A stretch of 18,169 bases of DNA, taken from positions 1-18,169 of the forward strand of contig CAJPTB010000002.1 of assembly GCA_905373325.1 (NCBI GenBank). Reading direction: 5' to 3'. A model generated the notes under the pieces. It was given only the letters and a program-made list of their open reading frames with translations. It was not told the origin of the DNA and did not search any database. Below, piece by piece: positions 1-6,257 of this stretch; position 1 is the stretch's first letter, and the number at the start of each line of letters is the position of its first letter. The DNA comes from an uncultured Ancrocorticia sp. (lineage in GTDB: Bacteria; Actinomycetota; Actinomycetes; Actinomycetales; Actinomycetaceae). The translations under genes and the position numbers were made by a program.

Positions 1-1
1 C

Positions 2-472
2 GGCCTGCCAATCGAGGGCCTGCGCGCGGTCCGGGAGCGCAGGCGCGCCAGACGCCAAAAGGTTGCCGAGCTCCTCGAACTGGTTGGGCTTCCCGGATAC
101 GAAAAGCGCGAGGTCACAACGCTTTCGGGGGGCCAGGCGCAGCGGGTCGCTCTGGCGAGGTCTCTTGCGCGATCGCCCGCGCTCATGCTTCTGGACGAGC
201 CCCTTTCGGCCCTGGACCGTGACCTTCGCGAGGCGCTCTCGCTGGAGCTGCGGAGGATTCTGACCGGAACCGGGGCTTTGACGGGGGCGGATGCCCTGAC
301 GAGGGCGGGCGTTTCGGCTGAGACGGACTCCTTGACAAGGACGGGTGCTTCGGCCGGGGCGGGCGATTCGACGGGAATCGGCGCCTTGTACGTGACGCAC
401 GACCGCGAGGAGGCCCGGCGGGTCGCCGACCGCGTCGTCGTCATGGAAGACGGGCGCTTCGTGCCGGAATGA
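2..472 (+). CDS. ABC transporter ATP-binding protein, 5'-truncated, with repeat insert
   Basis: This is the C-terminal part of the nucleotide-binding subunit of an ABC importer, which hydrolyses ATP at the inner face of the membrane. The Walker A part lies outside the window. Seen in the sequence: signature motif LSGGQ (about 122-136), Walker B LMLLDEP (184-204), D-loop SALD, and H-loop YVTHDREEA (about 389-415). The form LSGGQ-QRVALARSL with no C-terminal TOBE domain recalls the ThiQ/FbpC/PotA group, but the substrate cannot be told. Odd: family members have only a few residues between the helix after the D-loop and the H-loop strand. Here about 40 Gly/Ala/Thr/Ser-rich residues sit there (about 260-385), including two 12-residue imperfect repeats at 290-325 and 326-361. 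The last residues and the stop lie in a 20-bp tandem repeat. Confidence 0.9.
   Translation, partial: GLPIEGLRAVRERRRARRQKVAELLELVGLPGYEKREVTTLSGGQAQRVALARSLARSPALMLLDEPLSALDRDLREALSLELRRILTGTGALTGADALTRAGVSAETDSLTRTGASAGAGDSTGIGALYVTHDREEARRVADRVVVMEDGRFVPE
290..361 (+). repeat. 36-bp (12-residue) imperfect tandem repeat inside the ABC ATPase
   Basis: Two in-frame units, DALTRAGVSAET and DSLTRTGASAGA, lie side by side, with weaker related sequence before (TGALTGA) and after (GDSTGIGA). They fall between the D-loop and the H-loop, a place with only a short connection in other ABC ATPases. The insert keeps the frame and is rich in small residues, so it probably forms a flexible surface loop. 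Confidence 0.75.
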
Positions 473-521
473 CCGTGCTTTGTGCCGGAATGACCGCGCT
501 CGTGCCGGAATGACCGCGCTC
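461..521 (+). repeat. 20/21-bp tandem repeat, three copies, spanning a stop codon
   Basis: Units start at 461 (21 bp), 482 and 502 (20 bp each), each beginning GTGCCGGAATGACCG; a partial unit follows at 522. The first unit codes the last residues (VPE) and the TGA stop of the ABC ATPase. The other two lie downstream and repeat the same coding end and stop out of context. The pattern suggests slippage at the 3' end of the gene. Confidence 0.85.
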
Positions 522-692
522 GTGCGGGCGGCTGGCGGACGGCCAAGAAATGACGCCCGAAGCGGGGGCGGCGCAAGAGGCGGGAGCCCGACCAGGCGGG
601 CGGCAGACGCCGGGAAAAGATGAGTCTCGCCCGCTCCATTCGCACGTGCTCCCACAATCGATCAAAATATGGGTCACACGTCCTAGCGGCAA

Positions 693-698
693 TAGAAT
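693..698 (+). promoter_or_regulatory. candidate -10 box giving a leaderless GNAT mRNA
   Basis: TAGAAT lies 7 nt before the ATG at 706, so transcription from it would start at or next to the ATG. No Shine-Dalgarno sequence precedes this ATG. No good -35 hexamer is visible 16-18 bp upstream, so the call rests on the -10 match and the missing ribosome binding site. Leaderless mRNAs are common in actinobacteria. Confidence 0.4.
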
Positions 699-705
699 TG
701 ACGGT

Positions 706-1602
706 ATGCGCATCGCCGAGATTGCCCCCGCCGAGGTGGGGACGTGGTTGCCGCGCGCAGTCGAGCATATGGCTCGGGTGCGCGCGGCGAGCGGCGCTCT
801 GCGCGAAGGGCATCTCGCCGAGTACAAAACGAGGAAAGCGGCCATGTTTCGCGTCGGGGTGCCCCGCGATTCCCGCATTTTCACCTCGGAGACGGGCGAG
901 TGGATGTGGCTGCGCCCGGGCGACGAGCCGGAGGTTGTGGCCTCGCGCATAACCGGCGACCCAGCCCCGTGGGTGCGCAAAATCTTTGCGGCGTGCGACG
1001 ACAGGCCGGTGGCGATGAAGGTATTTCCGGGGGAGCGCGGCCTCGCCGAGCTTCCCTCGCGTGAGATATCGGAGAGGCTTGCCGTGCCCATCTCCGACGT
1101 CCACCTGACCAGCACGTACGACGACATCCACGTCCGATCGATGACGGCGGCCGAGCTCGACACGTTCCTGGAGCGAACCATGCGTTCGGCGGACCGCCAT
1201 CTTGCGCTGGCGTCCGGCTCGTGCCCGATGCGCGGCTCGTGGGACGTTTTGATGAAAGCGAGGGAGCGGCTCTCCGACGGCGTGGCGACTCCCGGGCACG
1301 CCCTCATGGCGATCTGCGTCGATTCGACGACGATAGGCGGAATATGGGTGGAAATCGACGGCAAGGACGCTCGCATCTGGGACCTTCACGTTTACGAGGG
1401 GTATCGAGGGCACGGCCACTCGAAGGCCGCACTGCTCGCGATGGCCGAAGGGCTCAAACGCGAGGGAGTCCACTTCCTCAATGTCACGGTCATAGCCCCG
1501 AACACCGGCGCAATCGACATCTACGAATCCGTCGGCTTTCGAGTGACGACGCGGCACGTCGTGCTGGAGCTGCCGACTTTGGCCGGCCTCGTCGAGCTGT
1601 GA
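706..1602 (+). CDS. GNAT family N-acetyltransferase
   Basis: A 298-residue protein predicted to move an acetyl group from acetyl-CoA to an amine; the substrate is unknown. The C-terminal 90 or so residues carry the GNAT core: the strand ARIWDLHVYEGY, then the acetyl-CoA loop RGHGHSKA (about residues 233-240), helix AALLAMAEGLK, and the closing segment NTGAIDIYESVGF, the usual motif B. The N-terminal 200 residues have no motif I recognise and may be a degenerate second GNAT domain. I chose the ATG at 706. The frame stays open to an ATG at 550, but the extra 52 residues look non-coding, and the codon at 706 follows a TAGAAT box as expected for a leaderless message. It stands alone between the ABC ATPase and the paralogue array. 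Confidence 0.85.
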   Translation: MRIAEIAPAEVGTWLPRAVEHMARVRAASGALREGHLAEYKTRKAAMFRVGVPRDSRIFTSETGEWMWLRPGDEPEVVASRITGDPAPWVRKIFAACDDRPVAMKVFPGERGLAELPSREISERLAVPISDVHLTSTYDDIHVRSMTAAELDTFLERTMRSADRHLALASGSCPMRGSWDVLMKARERLSDGVATPGHALMAICVDSTTIGGIWVEIDGKDARIWDLHVYEGYRGHGHSKAALLAMAEGLKREGVHFLNVTVIAPNTGAIDIYESVGFRVTTRHVVLELPTLAGLVEL

Positions 1603-1864
1603 CTCCGCGGCCCTGGCCTTGGCGGTGAAGTTATGCCATCGTCGCTGGCTGCCGCGCCTCCGAGCGCCGGGGTTGAACTTCGGCTTCGATTTCACGCCGA
1701 GTGCAACGACGCGGACGGGCCGGGCCCGGCCTGTGGGGAAGGGTCCACGCCAAGCGAGCTGATTCTTGCACGGCGCTCCACATACACTTGCGATTGTCGG
1801 CCGGCGGTCGGCAACCCGTTCACGCGGACCGGACCAAGCCCGGGTTACGAAAGAGAGGACTCGC
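1603..1864. other. intergenic spacer with a 14-bp palindrome
   Basis: I see no gene in these 262 bp. The spacer holds a perfect GC-only palindrome, GGCCGGGCCCGGCC, at 1718-1731. With no loop and no following T-run it is not a normal terminator. A TACACT hexamer at 1783-1788 could be a -10 box for the first paralogue, but no -35 at proper distance supports it. Confidence 0.4.
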
Positions 1865-2575
1865 ATGAACCCTTTGTGCGCCGCGAACAGAGCTTCGGGC
1901 CTTGGCTCTCTCACGCACGCGGCGGCCTCGCTCCTCTTTGGAGTCCTGGGCATTGTTCTGCTCATTGTTTTGTGCATCGGCGTCTTCTTTTGGTGGAGGA
2001 ACCATTGCAGCGACGTCAGGAAGAAATGGGCGGCCTCTCACGGATTGCGATTCGTCAAAACCGACAAGGCCCTGGGCAAGCAGACTCGCGGCGTTTACGG
2101 GCTTCCGGGCATGAGGCACACCGGCCGCGACGTGATCGTCGTTCCCGCGGCGGCCGGCAGTGCGCTCTACTACGAGGTCACGTGGGTTGAATGGCACGGC
2201 GACAACGACGTTGAAACGAAGAGATGCTCCTTCCTGCGCTATCCCTTGCCCGGGTTCTTTCCGCGCATGCACATCAAACCCGAGGGCGTGTTCGGCCTTG
2301 CGAACAACGACGTCAACACCGAGTGGCAGGCGTTCAACAAGGAGTTCGACGTCAAATCGGAGGACGAGCGCGCGGCCCATGCCTTGCTGACCGGGCCGAT
2401 GCAGGAGTTCCTCATGGCTCGGATGCGGGGGCTGCACATCGAGTTCTCGGGAAATGAGGCCTTCATCGTCCTCGGCAACTACAAACCGGAGAACTCCGTC
2501 GCATACGCTGGCCTCATGAACGAATGGCTTGCCGTGGTCCCGAGGTTCTTCTTCAGCGCGGCGCCGACCCGTTGA
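1865..2575 (+). CDS. membrane-anchored paralogue 1 (unknown function)
   Basis: A 236-residue protein of unknown function, first of five tandem paralogues. Residues about 18-43 (ASLLFGVLGIVLLIVLC to the FFWW) form one membrane helix. Basic residues follow (RNHCSDVRKKW), so the rest should lie in the cytoplasm. Shared blocks, in order: WA..HGLRF, TRGVYGL, a GRDVIVVP strand, ALYYEVTW, RYPLPG.FPRM.IKPEG, TEWQAFNKEFDVKSEDERAAHALL, GPMQEFLM, and a closing EWLAVVP. The FN.EF.V...D...A..LL pattern recalls membrane proteins of the DUF3137 kind, a weak impression only. The ATG at 1865 follows an AGAGAGG ribosome binding site; an in-frame start at 1766 would add 33 residues unlike the paralogues. Confidence 0.85.
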   Translation: MNPLCAANRASGLGSLTHAAASLLFGVLGIVLLIVLCIGVFFWWRNHCSDVRKKWAASHGLRFVKTDKALGKQTRGVYGLPGMRHTGRDVIVVPAAAGSALYYEVTWVEWHGDNDVETKRCSFLRYPLPGFFPRMHIKPEGVFGLANNDVNTEWQAFNKEFDVKSEDERAAHALLTGPMQEFLMARMRGLHIEFSGNEAFIVLGNYKPENSVAYAGLMNEWLAVVPRFFFSAAPTR

Positions 2576-2747
2576 CGTCATCGGATCATGGTCAGTCAGT
2601 TTCGCCGGATCCCGGTTAATCAGACATTCAATCAATTGGGAGAAACGGTCAATCCGGCGGTTGTCTGTGGACAGCCAGTTATTCGGTCACTTAGTTGGAG
2701 TGGCAAGTGGAGACAGCTGACCAGGCAAACGGTCGGCGGTTAGGAGA

Positions 2748-3455
2748 ATGATGAGTTTCAATATGTTTGCGAGCATTGCCGCGAGCGACGCCGCCAGCAA
2801 TGCATCGGCGTGGTCCAGTTCTTCGATCGGGGTCAAAATCCTGGTGGGAGCCGCTGTCGTCGTAATCATGCTCGTAGGAGGATGGCTTGCAATTCTGCAG
2901 CGGATGCGACGTCAAAAGTGGGCTGAATCCCAGGGATTCCGCTACATCAAAGAGGATGTGGACCTGGGAAAAGCCACCCGCCGCGTCTTCAGGCTTGCCG
3001 GGAGGAGGCACGTTGCCCGCGACGTCGTCGTCATCCCCTCGGCGGCCGGAACCGCGCTCTATTACGAAGTCACATGGGTTGAGCAGCACGGTGAGAACAA
3101 GGAAAGGAAAAAGCGCACGTTCATGCGTTACTCTCTGCCTGGGACGTTGCCGCGCATGCGTATCAAACCGGAGGGGATGCTCGGCTTCGCGAACGACGAC
3201 ATCAACACCGAGTGGCAGGCGTTCAACAAGGCGTTTGAAGTCGAGTCCGAGGATGAGCAGGCTGCCCATGCCCTGTTGACCGGGCCGATGCAGGAGTTTC
3301 TGATGGATCATATGAGAAAAATGCATATGGAGATCGTGGGCGGGGGCGCCTTTCTTCGCCTCTCCAGGTACAAATCGGAGGATTCCGTCGTATACGCAAG
3401 GCTCATGGACGAATGGTTCGCGAGGGTCCCCGAGTTCCTTTTCGGGCGGGGGTAG
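2748..3455 (+). CDS. membrane-anchored paralogue 2 (unknown function)
   Basis: A 235-residue paralogue most like copy 1, with long shared stretches such as NTEWQAFNK and HALLTGPMQEFLM. The helix lies near residues 27-48 (VKILVGAAVVVIMLVGGWLA), followed by the basic QRMRRQKWAE. The cytoplasmic blocks keep the family order: RRVFRLAGRRH, ARDVVVIPSAAGTALYYEVTW, RYSLPGTLPRMRIKPEG, and the closing EWFARVPEFLF. An AGGAG at 2742-2746 precedes two neighbouring ATGs at 2748 and 2751. The second has the better spacing, which would make the protein one residue shorter. The 172-bp gap to copy 1 suggests it may have its own promoter. Confidence 0.85.
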   Translation: MMSFNMFASIAASDAASNASAWSSSSIGVKILVGAAVVVIMLVGGWLAILQRMRRQKWAESQGFRYIKEDVDLGKATRRVFRLAGRRHVARDVVVIPSAAGTALYYEVTWVEQHGENKERKKRTFMRYSLPGTLPRMRIKPEGMLGFANDDINTEWQAFNKAFEVESEDEQAAHALLTGPMQEFLMDHMRKMHMEIVGGGAFLRLSRYKSEDSVVYARLMDEWFARVPEFLFGRG

Positions 3456-3464
3456 AGGCGCGCA

Positions 3465-3479
3465 GGCGGTTTCGCCGCC
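3465..3479. terminator. short hairpin after paralogue 2
   Basis: GGCGG and CCGCC pair across the loop TTTCG, 10 nt after the paralogue 2 stop. No T-run follows, so as an intrinsic terminator it is weak. Confidence 0.25.
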
Positions 3480-3655
3480 CCGACGCCCGGCGGTGAAGCT
3501 GCGGCAGGCCCGGCTGCGGAGCTGAAAGTAGACCCGCTCAGTTTCTATGCGTCTTCTGTGTTCTGATACGATGAATCGTCCCTAGGTTCTTAAGCGCTCC
3601 ACACGAACAGGCGGACCAGGCGGACGCAGAACGATGGTCTATAGTTAGGACGTCT

Positions 3656-4447
3656 ATGGGCGCGCAGGAGCTTGCGAGCGCGGTTGCTTATTATTCTTAT
3701 GGCAACGGCCCTTCGCTGCTTTGGGTGACTGCGGCTGTTCTGGTCTTCTCGATCGTTGCTTTCGTCTACTTCAGTTTGAGAGTCCAGCGAAAGCGGGCCC
3801 TCCGTCGGCGATGGGCGGAAGGCCGCGGATTGGCCTTTCACCGGTCCGACGAGTCGCTCGGCGAAGCCACGGGCCGGGTCTATTCTCTTGTGGGAGGCAG
3901 CCACGTCGCCCGCGACGTCGTCGTCATTCCCACGCCGTTCGGCGGCGCGCTCTACTACGAACTCGCCTCCCGACCGGCCGGTTCAAGCGGGATGTCGGAG
4001 TTCAGGCATTCGCTCTTGCGGTATCCGCTGCCCGGCTCATTGCCGCGCATGCGCATCAAAAGCTGGCGCATGACGCACGAGCTCGCTTCCGGCGCCGGAG
4101 CGAGGGGCCGATCCTTCAGGATCAAGACGGAGTGGTGGGCCTTCAACGAGGAGTTCGACGTCAAGTCCGTCGACGAGGAGGCGGCCCGTGCATTGCTGAC
4201 GCCGGCCATGCAGGAGTTCCTCATGGCTCGCATGCGCGAGACCCACATGGAGATCGTCGGCGACGTCGCCTATCTCATGCACTCGAAATACAGCTCCGTG
4301 AATTCTCCCGCCTATGCAGCCCTCATGGGCGAATGGACGGCGCGGGTCCCGTCCTCTCTCTGGCGAGTGGACGGCGCGGGTCCCGTCCTCTCTCTTCAGC
4401 AGGAACACGGTGCGCTGAGGCCGGGCGGAGAATCGGGCCAGGGGTAG
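3656..4447 (+). CDS. membrane-anchored paralogue 3, C-terminus frameshifted by a duplication
   Basis: A 263-residue paralogue. The membrane helix is near residues 21-43 (LLWVTAAVLVFSIVAFVYF), followed by RVQRKRALRRRWAE. Blocks: TGRVYSL, ARDVVVIPTPFGGALYYEL, RYPLPGSLPRMRIK, then about 12 residues more than copies 1, 2 and 5 before KTEWWAFNEEFDVKS, and MQEFLM, HMEIVGDVAYL. The start has AGGA five bases before it. A 34-bp tandem duplication at 4334-4395 shifts the reading frame just after VPSSLW. In the frame before duplication the end would read WTARVPSSLF, like copy 4, and stop at 4416-4418. The present product carries about 26 foreign residues instead (VDGAGPVLSLQQEHG and on). It may still fold, because the damage is after the last conserved block. 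Confidence 0.8.
   Translation: MGAQELASAVAYYSYGNGPSLLWVTAAVLVFSIVAFVYFSLRVQRKRALRRRWAEGRGLAFHRSDESLGEATGRVYSLVGGSHVARDVVVIPTPFGGALYYELASRPAGSSGMSEFRHSLLRYPLPGSLPRMRIKSWRMTHELASGAGARGRSFRIKTEWWAFNEEFDVKSVDEEAARALLTPAMQEFLMARMRETHMEIVGDVAYLMHSKYSSVNSPAYAALMGEWTARVPSSLWRVDGAGPVLSLQQEHGALRPGGESGQG
4334..4395 (+). repeat. 34-bp tandem duplication inside paralogue 3
   Basis: The 28 bases from 4334 (TGGACGGCGCGGGTCC and on) recur exactly from 4368, a period of 34. Since 34 is not a multiple of three, the second copy is read in another frame. The exact match over the shared part indicates a recent event. Confidence 0.9.
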
Positions 4448-4464
4448 AACGAAGGAAAGCAACA

Positions 4465-5169
4465 TTGGAATCGATATTGTACGTCGGCTTTATTTTAGTT
4501 GGCGTCGTCATATGGATATGCAGAAGCTGGGAGGACAAGCGAAAGCGAGACGCCCGCCAGGAGTGGGCGCAGTCCCGCGGCCTGCGCTATTTCAGATCCG
4601 ACGAGCGCCTGGCCGCGACCACAAGCCAAGTCTTCTCCCTTGGCCCTCTCTTTCCCTACGTCAAGCGCTACGTCGCTCGCGACGTCGTTGCCCTTCGCAC
4701 ACCCTTCGGCGAGGCGCTCTACTACGAACTCACGTGGCGCTCCGAGAGCGGCGAGAACTCTTCTTATACGTACTCAAACGCCATTTTTCGTTATCCGTTG
4801 CCCGGTGCGTTGCCCCGCATCCGGATCAAAGGCAGAGGTATGAACGTGATCTTCTCCCCGTTCGAAGAACTAGTTTACGGCGGCGGAAGAAGCCGAGAGT
4901 TCGCGATTGCGACGGAGTGGCAGGCCTTCAACGAGGAGTTCGACGTCAAGTCGGTGAACGGCCAGGCGGCCCGGGCGCTGTTGACGCCGTCTATGCAGGA
5001 GTTCCTCATGGATTATATGAGGAAAGGCCATATGGAGATCGTCGGCGACGTCGCCTATCTTGCCTTCGAGGCGTACAACGTGAATGATTCCTTTGGGTGC
5101 GCCGAGCTTATGCGCGAGTGGACGGCGCAGGTCCCGCCTTCCCTTTTCGGCGGCGCCTGGACGTACTGA
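4465..5169 (+). CDS. membrane-anchored paralogue 4 (unknown function), TTG start
   Basis: A 234-residue paralogue closest to copy 3. The start is a TTG at 4465, preceded by GAAGGAAAG at 4451-4459. The frame is open further upstream, but that part is out of frame with the end of copy 3 and lacks family likeness. The helix is at residues 3-18 (SILYVGFILVGVVIWI), then RSWEDKRKRDARQEWAQ. Blocks: TSQVFSL, ARDVVALRTPFGEALYYELTW, RYPLPGALPRIRIK, an insert of about 15 residues (GMNVIFSPFEELVYGGG), then TEWQAFNEEFDVKS, SMQEFLMDYMRKGHMEIVGDVAYL and EWTAQVPPSLF. It lies 17 nt behind the copy 3 stop, so the two are probably cotranscribed. Confidence 0.8.
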   Translation: MESILYVGFILVGVVIWICRSWEDKRKRDARQEWAQSRGLRYFRSDERLAATTSQVFSLGPLFPYVKRYVARDVVALRTPFGEALYYELTWRSESGENSSYTYSNAIFRYPLPGALPRIRIKGRGMNVIFSPFEELVYGGGRSREFAIATEWQAFNEEFDVKSVNGQAARALLTPSMQEFLMDYMRKGHMEIVGDVAYLAFEAYNVNDSFGCAELMREWTAQVPPSLFGGAWTY

Positions 5170-5491
5170 TCTTGCCGGCTCAGCGGCGTGCGAGGGGAAG
5201 TTTCCACGTTCAGATGTCTGGTTATGCCGTCTGTTTCTTTCTCGTCTCGCATTGTCTGAGGGAAAGACGGGCGCGCAGCAGACGGGCGCGCAATAGGTTG
5301 AGACGAGGAAGGCCGACGTTTGCAATCAGCCCCATGCACTTCGGATTGCTTGTTGCATTCATTCTAAAGTGGAGGTACTCTTGAGTCGGGTTCGAAACGA
5401 ACCGCGAAAATACAGCGTTTGTGCGCGAACAGGACTTGTTTGTCTGTGGGCGCGCTTATTTTTCTAGAGGCAGGCAGTAGGTGGATGTATT
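5170..5491. other. intergenic spacer with repeats before paralogue 5
   Basis: I see no gene in these 322 bp. The spacer has a 13-bp direct repeat (AGACGGGCGCGCA at 5265 and 5280) and a perfect inverted repeat, GGTTCG-AAA-CGAACC, at 5389-5403. The latter could be an operator. The stretch 5340-5480 is AT-richer than its surroundings, as expected of a promoter region, but I could not fix -10 and -35 boxes. Confidence 0.45.
5389..5403. promoter_or_regulatory. inverted repeat, possible operator
   Basis: GGTTCG AAA CGAACC is a perfect 6-bp inverted repeat about 90 bp before the GTG start of paralogue 5. There is no T-run on either side, so a protein-binding site is more likely than a terminator. 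No regulator gene is nearby to support this. Confidence 0.3.
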
Positions 5492-6145
5492 GTGACTCTC
5501 GCATCCAAACGTGAAATGAGTGAGACTATGCCCATTGTGATCATGGTGATCGTCGTGGTCATATTCGTCGGGATCCTCGGATTCGCATATGAACGGCAAA
5601 AACGCGACGAGCGGCGGCAGTGGGCGGAAAACCGGGGATTCGATTTCACGGAATCCGACAGGGATCTGGGCCGGCAGACGGGTCGGCTGTTCAGGATCGG
5701 CGGGGCGACGGCTCGCGATGTTCTGCGTATCCCGACGCGTGCGGGCGAGGCGCTTTACTACGAGCTGGTGTGGACGGAGAGCTACGGCGACGACCGTCGG
5801 ACGGAAGCGTGCGCCATTCTGCGCTATCCGCTTCCCGGGCCGCTTCCTCTCATGCGCATCAAGCCTGAGGGCGTCTTCGGTTTGGCCAACAACGACCTCA
5901 CCACCGAATGGCAGGAATTCAACAGAGAGTTTGACGTCAAAACGGACGACGAACGCGTGGGCCAGGCCGTTTTGACCAAGCCCGTGCAGGAGTTCCTTAT
6001 GGATCGTCTGCGCGGCGAGCGCTTGGCATTCGACGGCGACGGCGTCTTCCTTTGGATTGATCGGTACGACGTCGAAGACGTGGATCGGTGCGTCAAACTC
6101 ATGGAGGAACTGACGGCTCTCATTCCCGCGGCTGCCTACGAATGA
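5492..6145 (+). CDS. membrane-anchored paralogue 5 (unknown function)
   Basis: A 217-residue paralogue, the most divergent of the short subtype formed with copies 1 and 2. The helix is near residues 13-33 (MPIVIMVIVVVIFVGILGF), then YERQKRDERRQWAE. Blocks: TGRLFRIGG, TARDVLRIPTRAGEALYYELVW, RYPLPGPLPLMRIKPEG, FGLANNDLTTEWQEFNREFDVK, PVQEFLMDRL, and the closing ELTALIPAA. The GTG at 5492 is preferred because AGGTGG lies 7 nt before it. In-frame ATGs at 5516 and 5528 have no ribosome binding site but would also leave the helix intact. The 322-bp spacer upstream suggests separate transcription. Confidence 0.85.
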   Translation: MTLASKREMSETMPIVIMVIVVVIFVGILGFAYERQKRDERRQWAENRGFDFTESDRDLGRQTGRLFRIGGATARDVLRIPTRAGEALYYELVWTESYGDDRRTEACAILRYPLPGPLPLMRIKPEGVFGLANNDLTTEWQEFNREFDVKTDDERVGQAVLTKPVQEFLMDRLRGERLAFDGDGVFLWIDRYDVEDVDRCVKLMEELTALIPAAAYE

Positions 6146-6196
6146 GGCCCGACGCGCTGGCAGAAGACTTGTTCTCTCGGCAGCGCAGGCTGAGCT

Positions 6197-6232
6197 CGCC
6201 GCCTCCGGCGTCGGATGCCTCCGCTGGCGGCG
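6197..6232. terminator. possible bidirectional terminator between convergent genes
   Basis: CGCCGCC (6197-6203) can pair with GGCGGCG (6226-6232) across a 22-nt loop in the 112-bp gap between paralogue 5 and the converging DUF4921 gene. There is no clear T-run, so this is a position-based suggestion. Confidence 0.25.
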
Positions 6233-6257
6233 CGGGCCTTATCGGTGGCACATGCCT

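Noticed and set aside
441..1376. A 311-codon open frame antisense to the GNAT gene
   Set aside because: The plus strand has a complete GNAT core; the antisense product has no pattern.
1718..1731. The GGCCGGGCCCGGCC palindrome as a terminator
   Set aside because: It has no loop and no T-run, and such palindromes arise easily in GC-rich DNA.
3721..4464. Paralogue 4 as a 482-residue fusion starting inside paralogue 3
   Set aside because: The first 250 residues are an out-of-frame reading of paralogue 3. A TTG with a good ribosome binding site at 4465 matches the family N-terminus.
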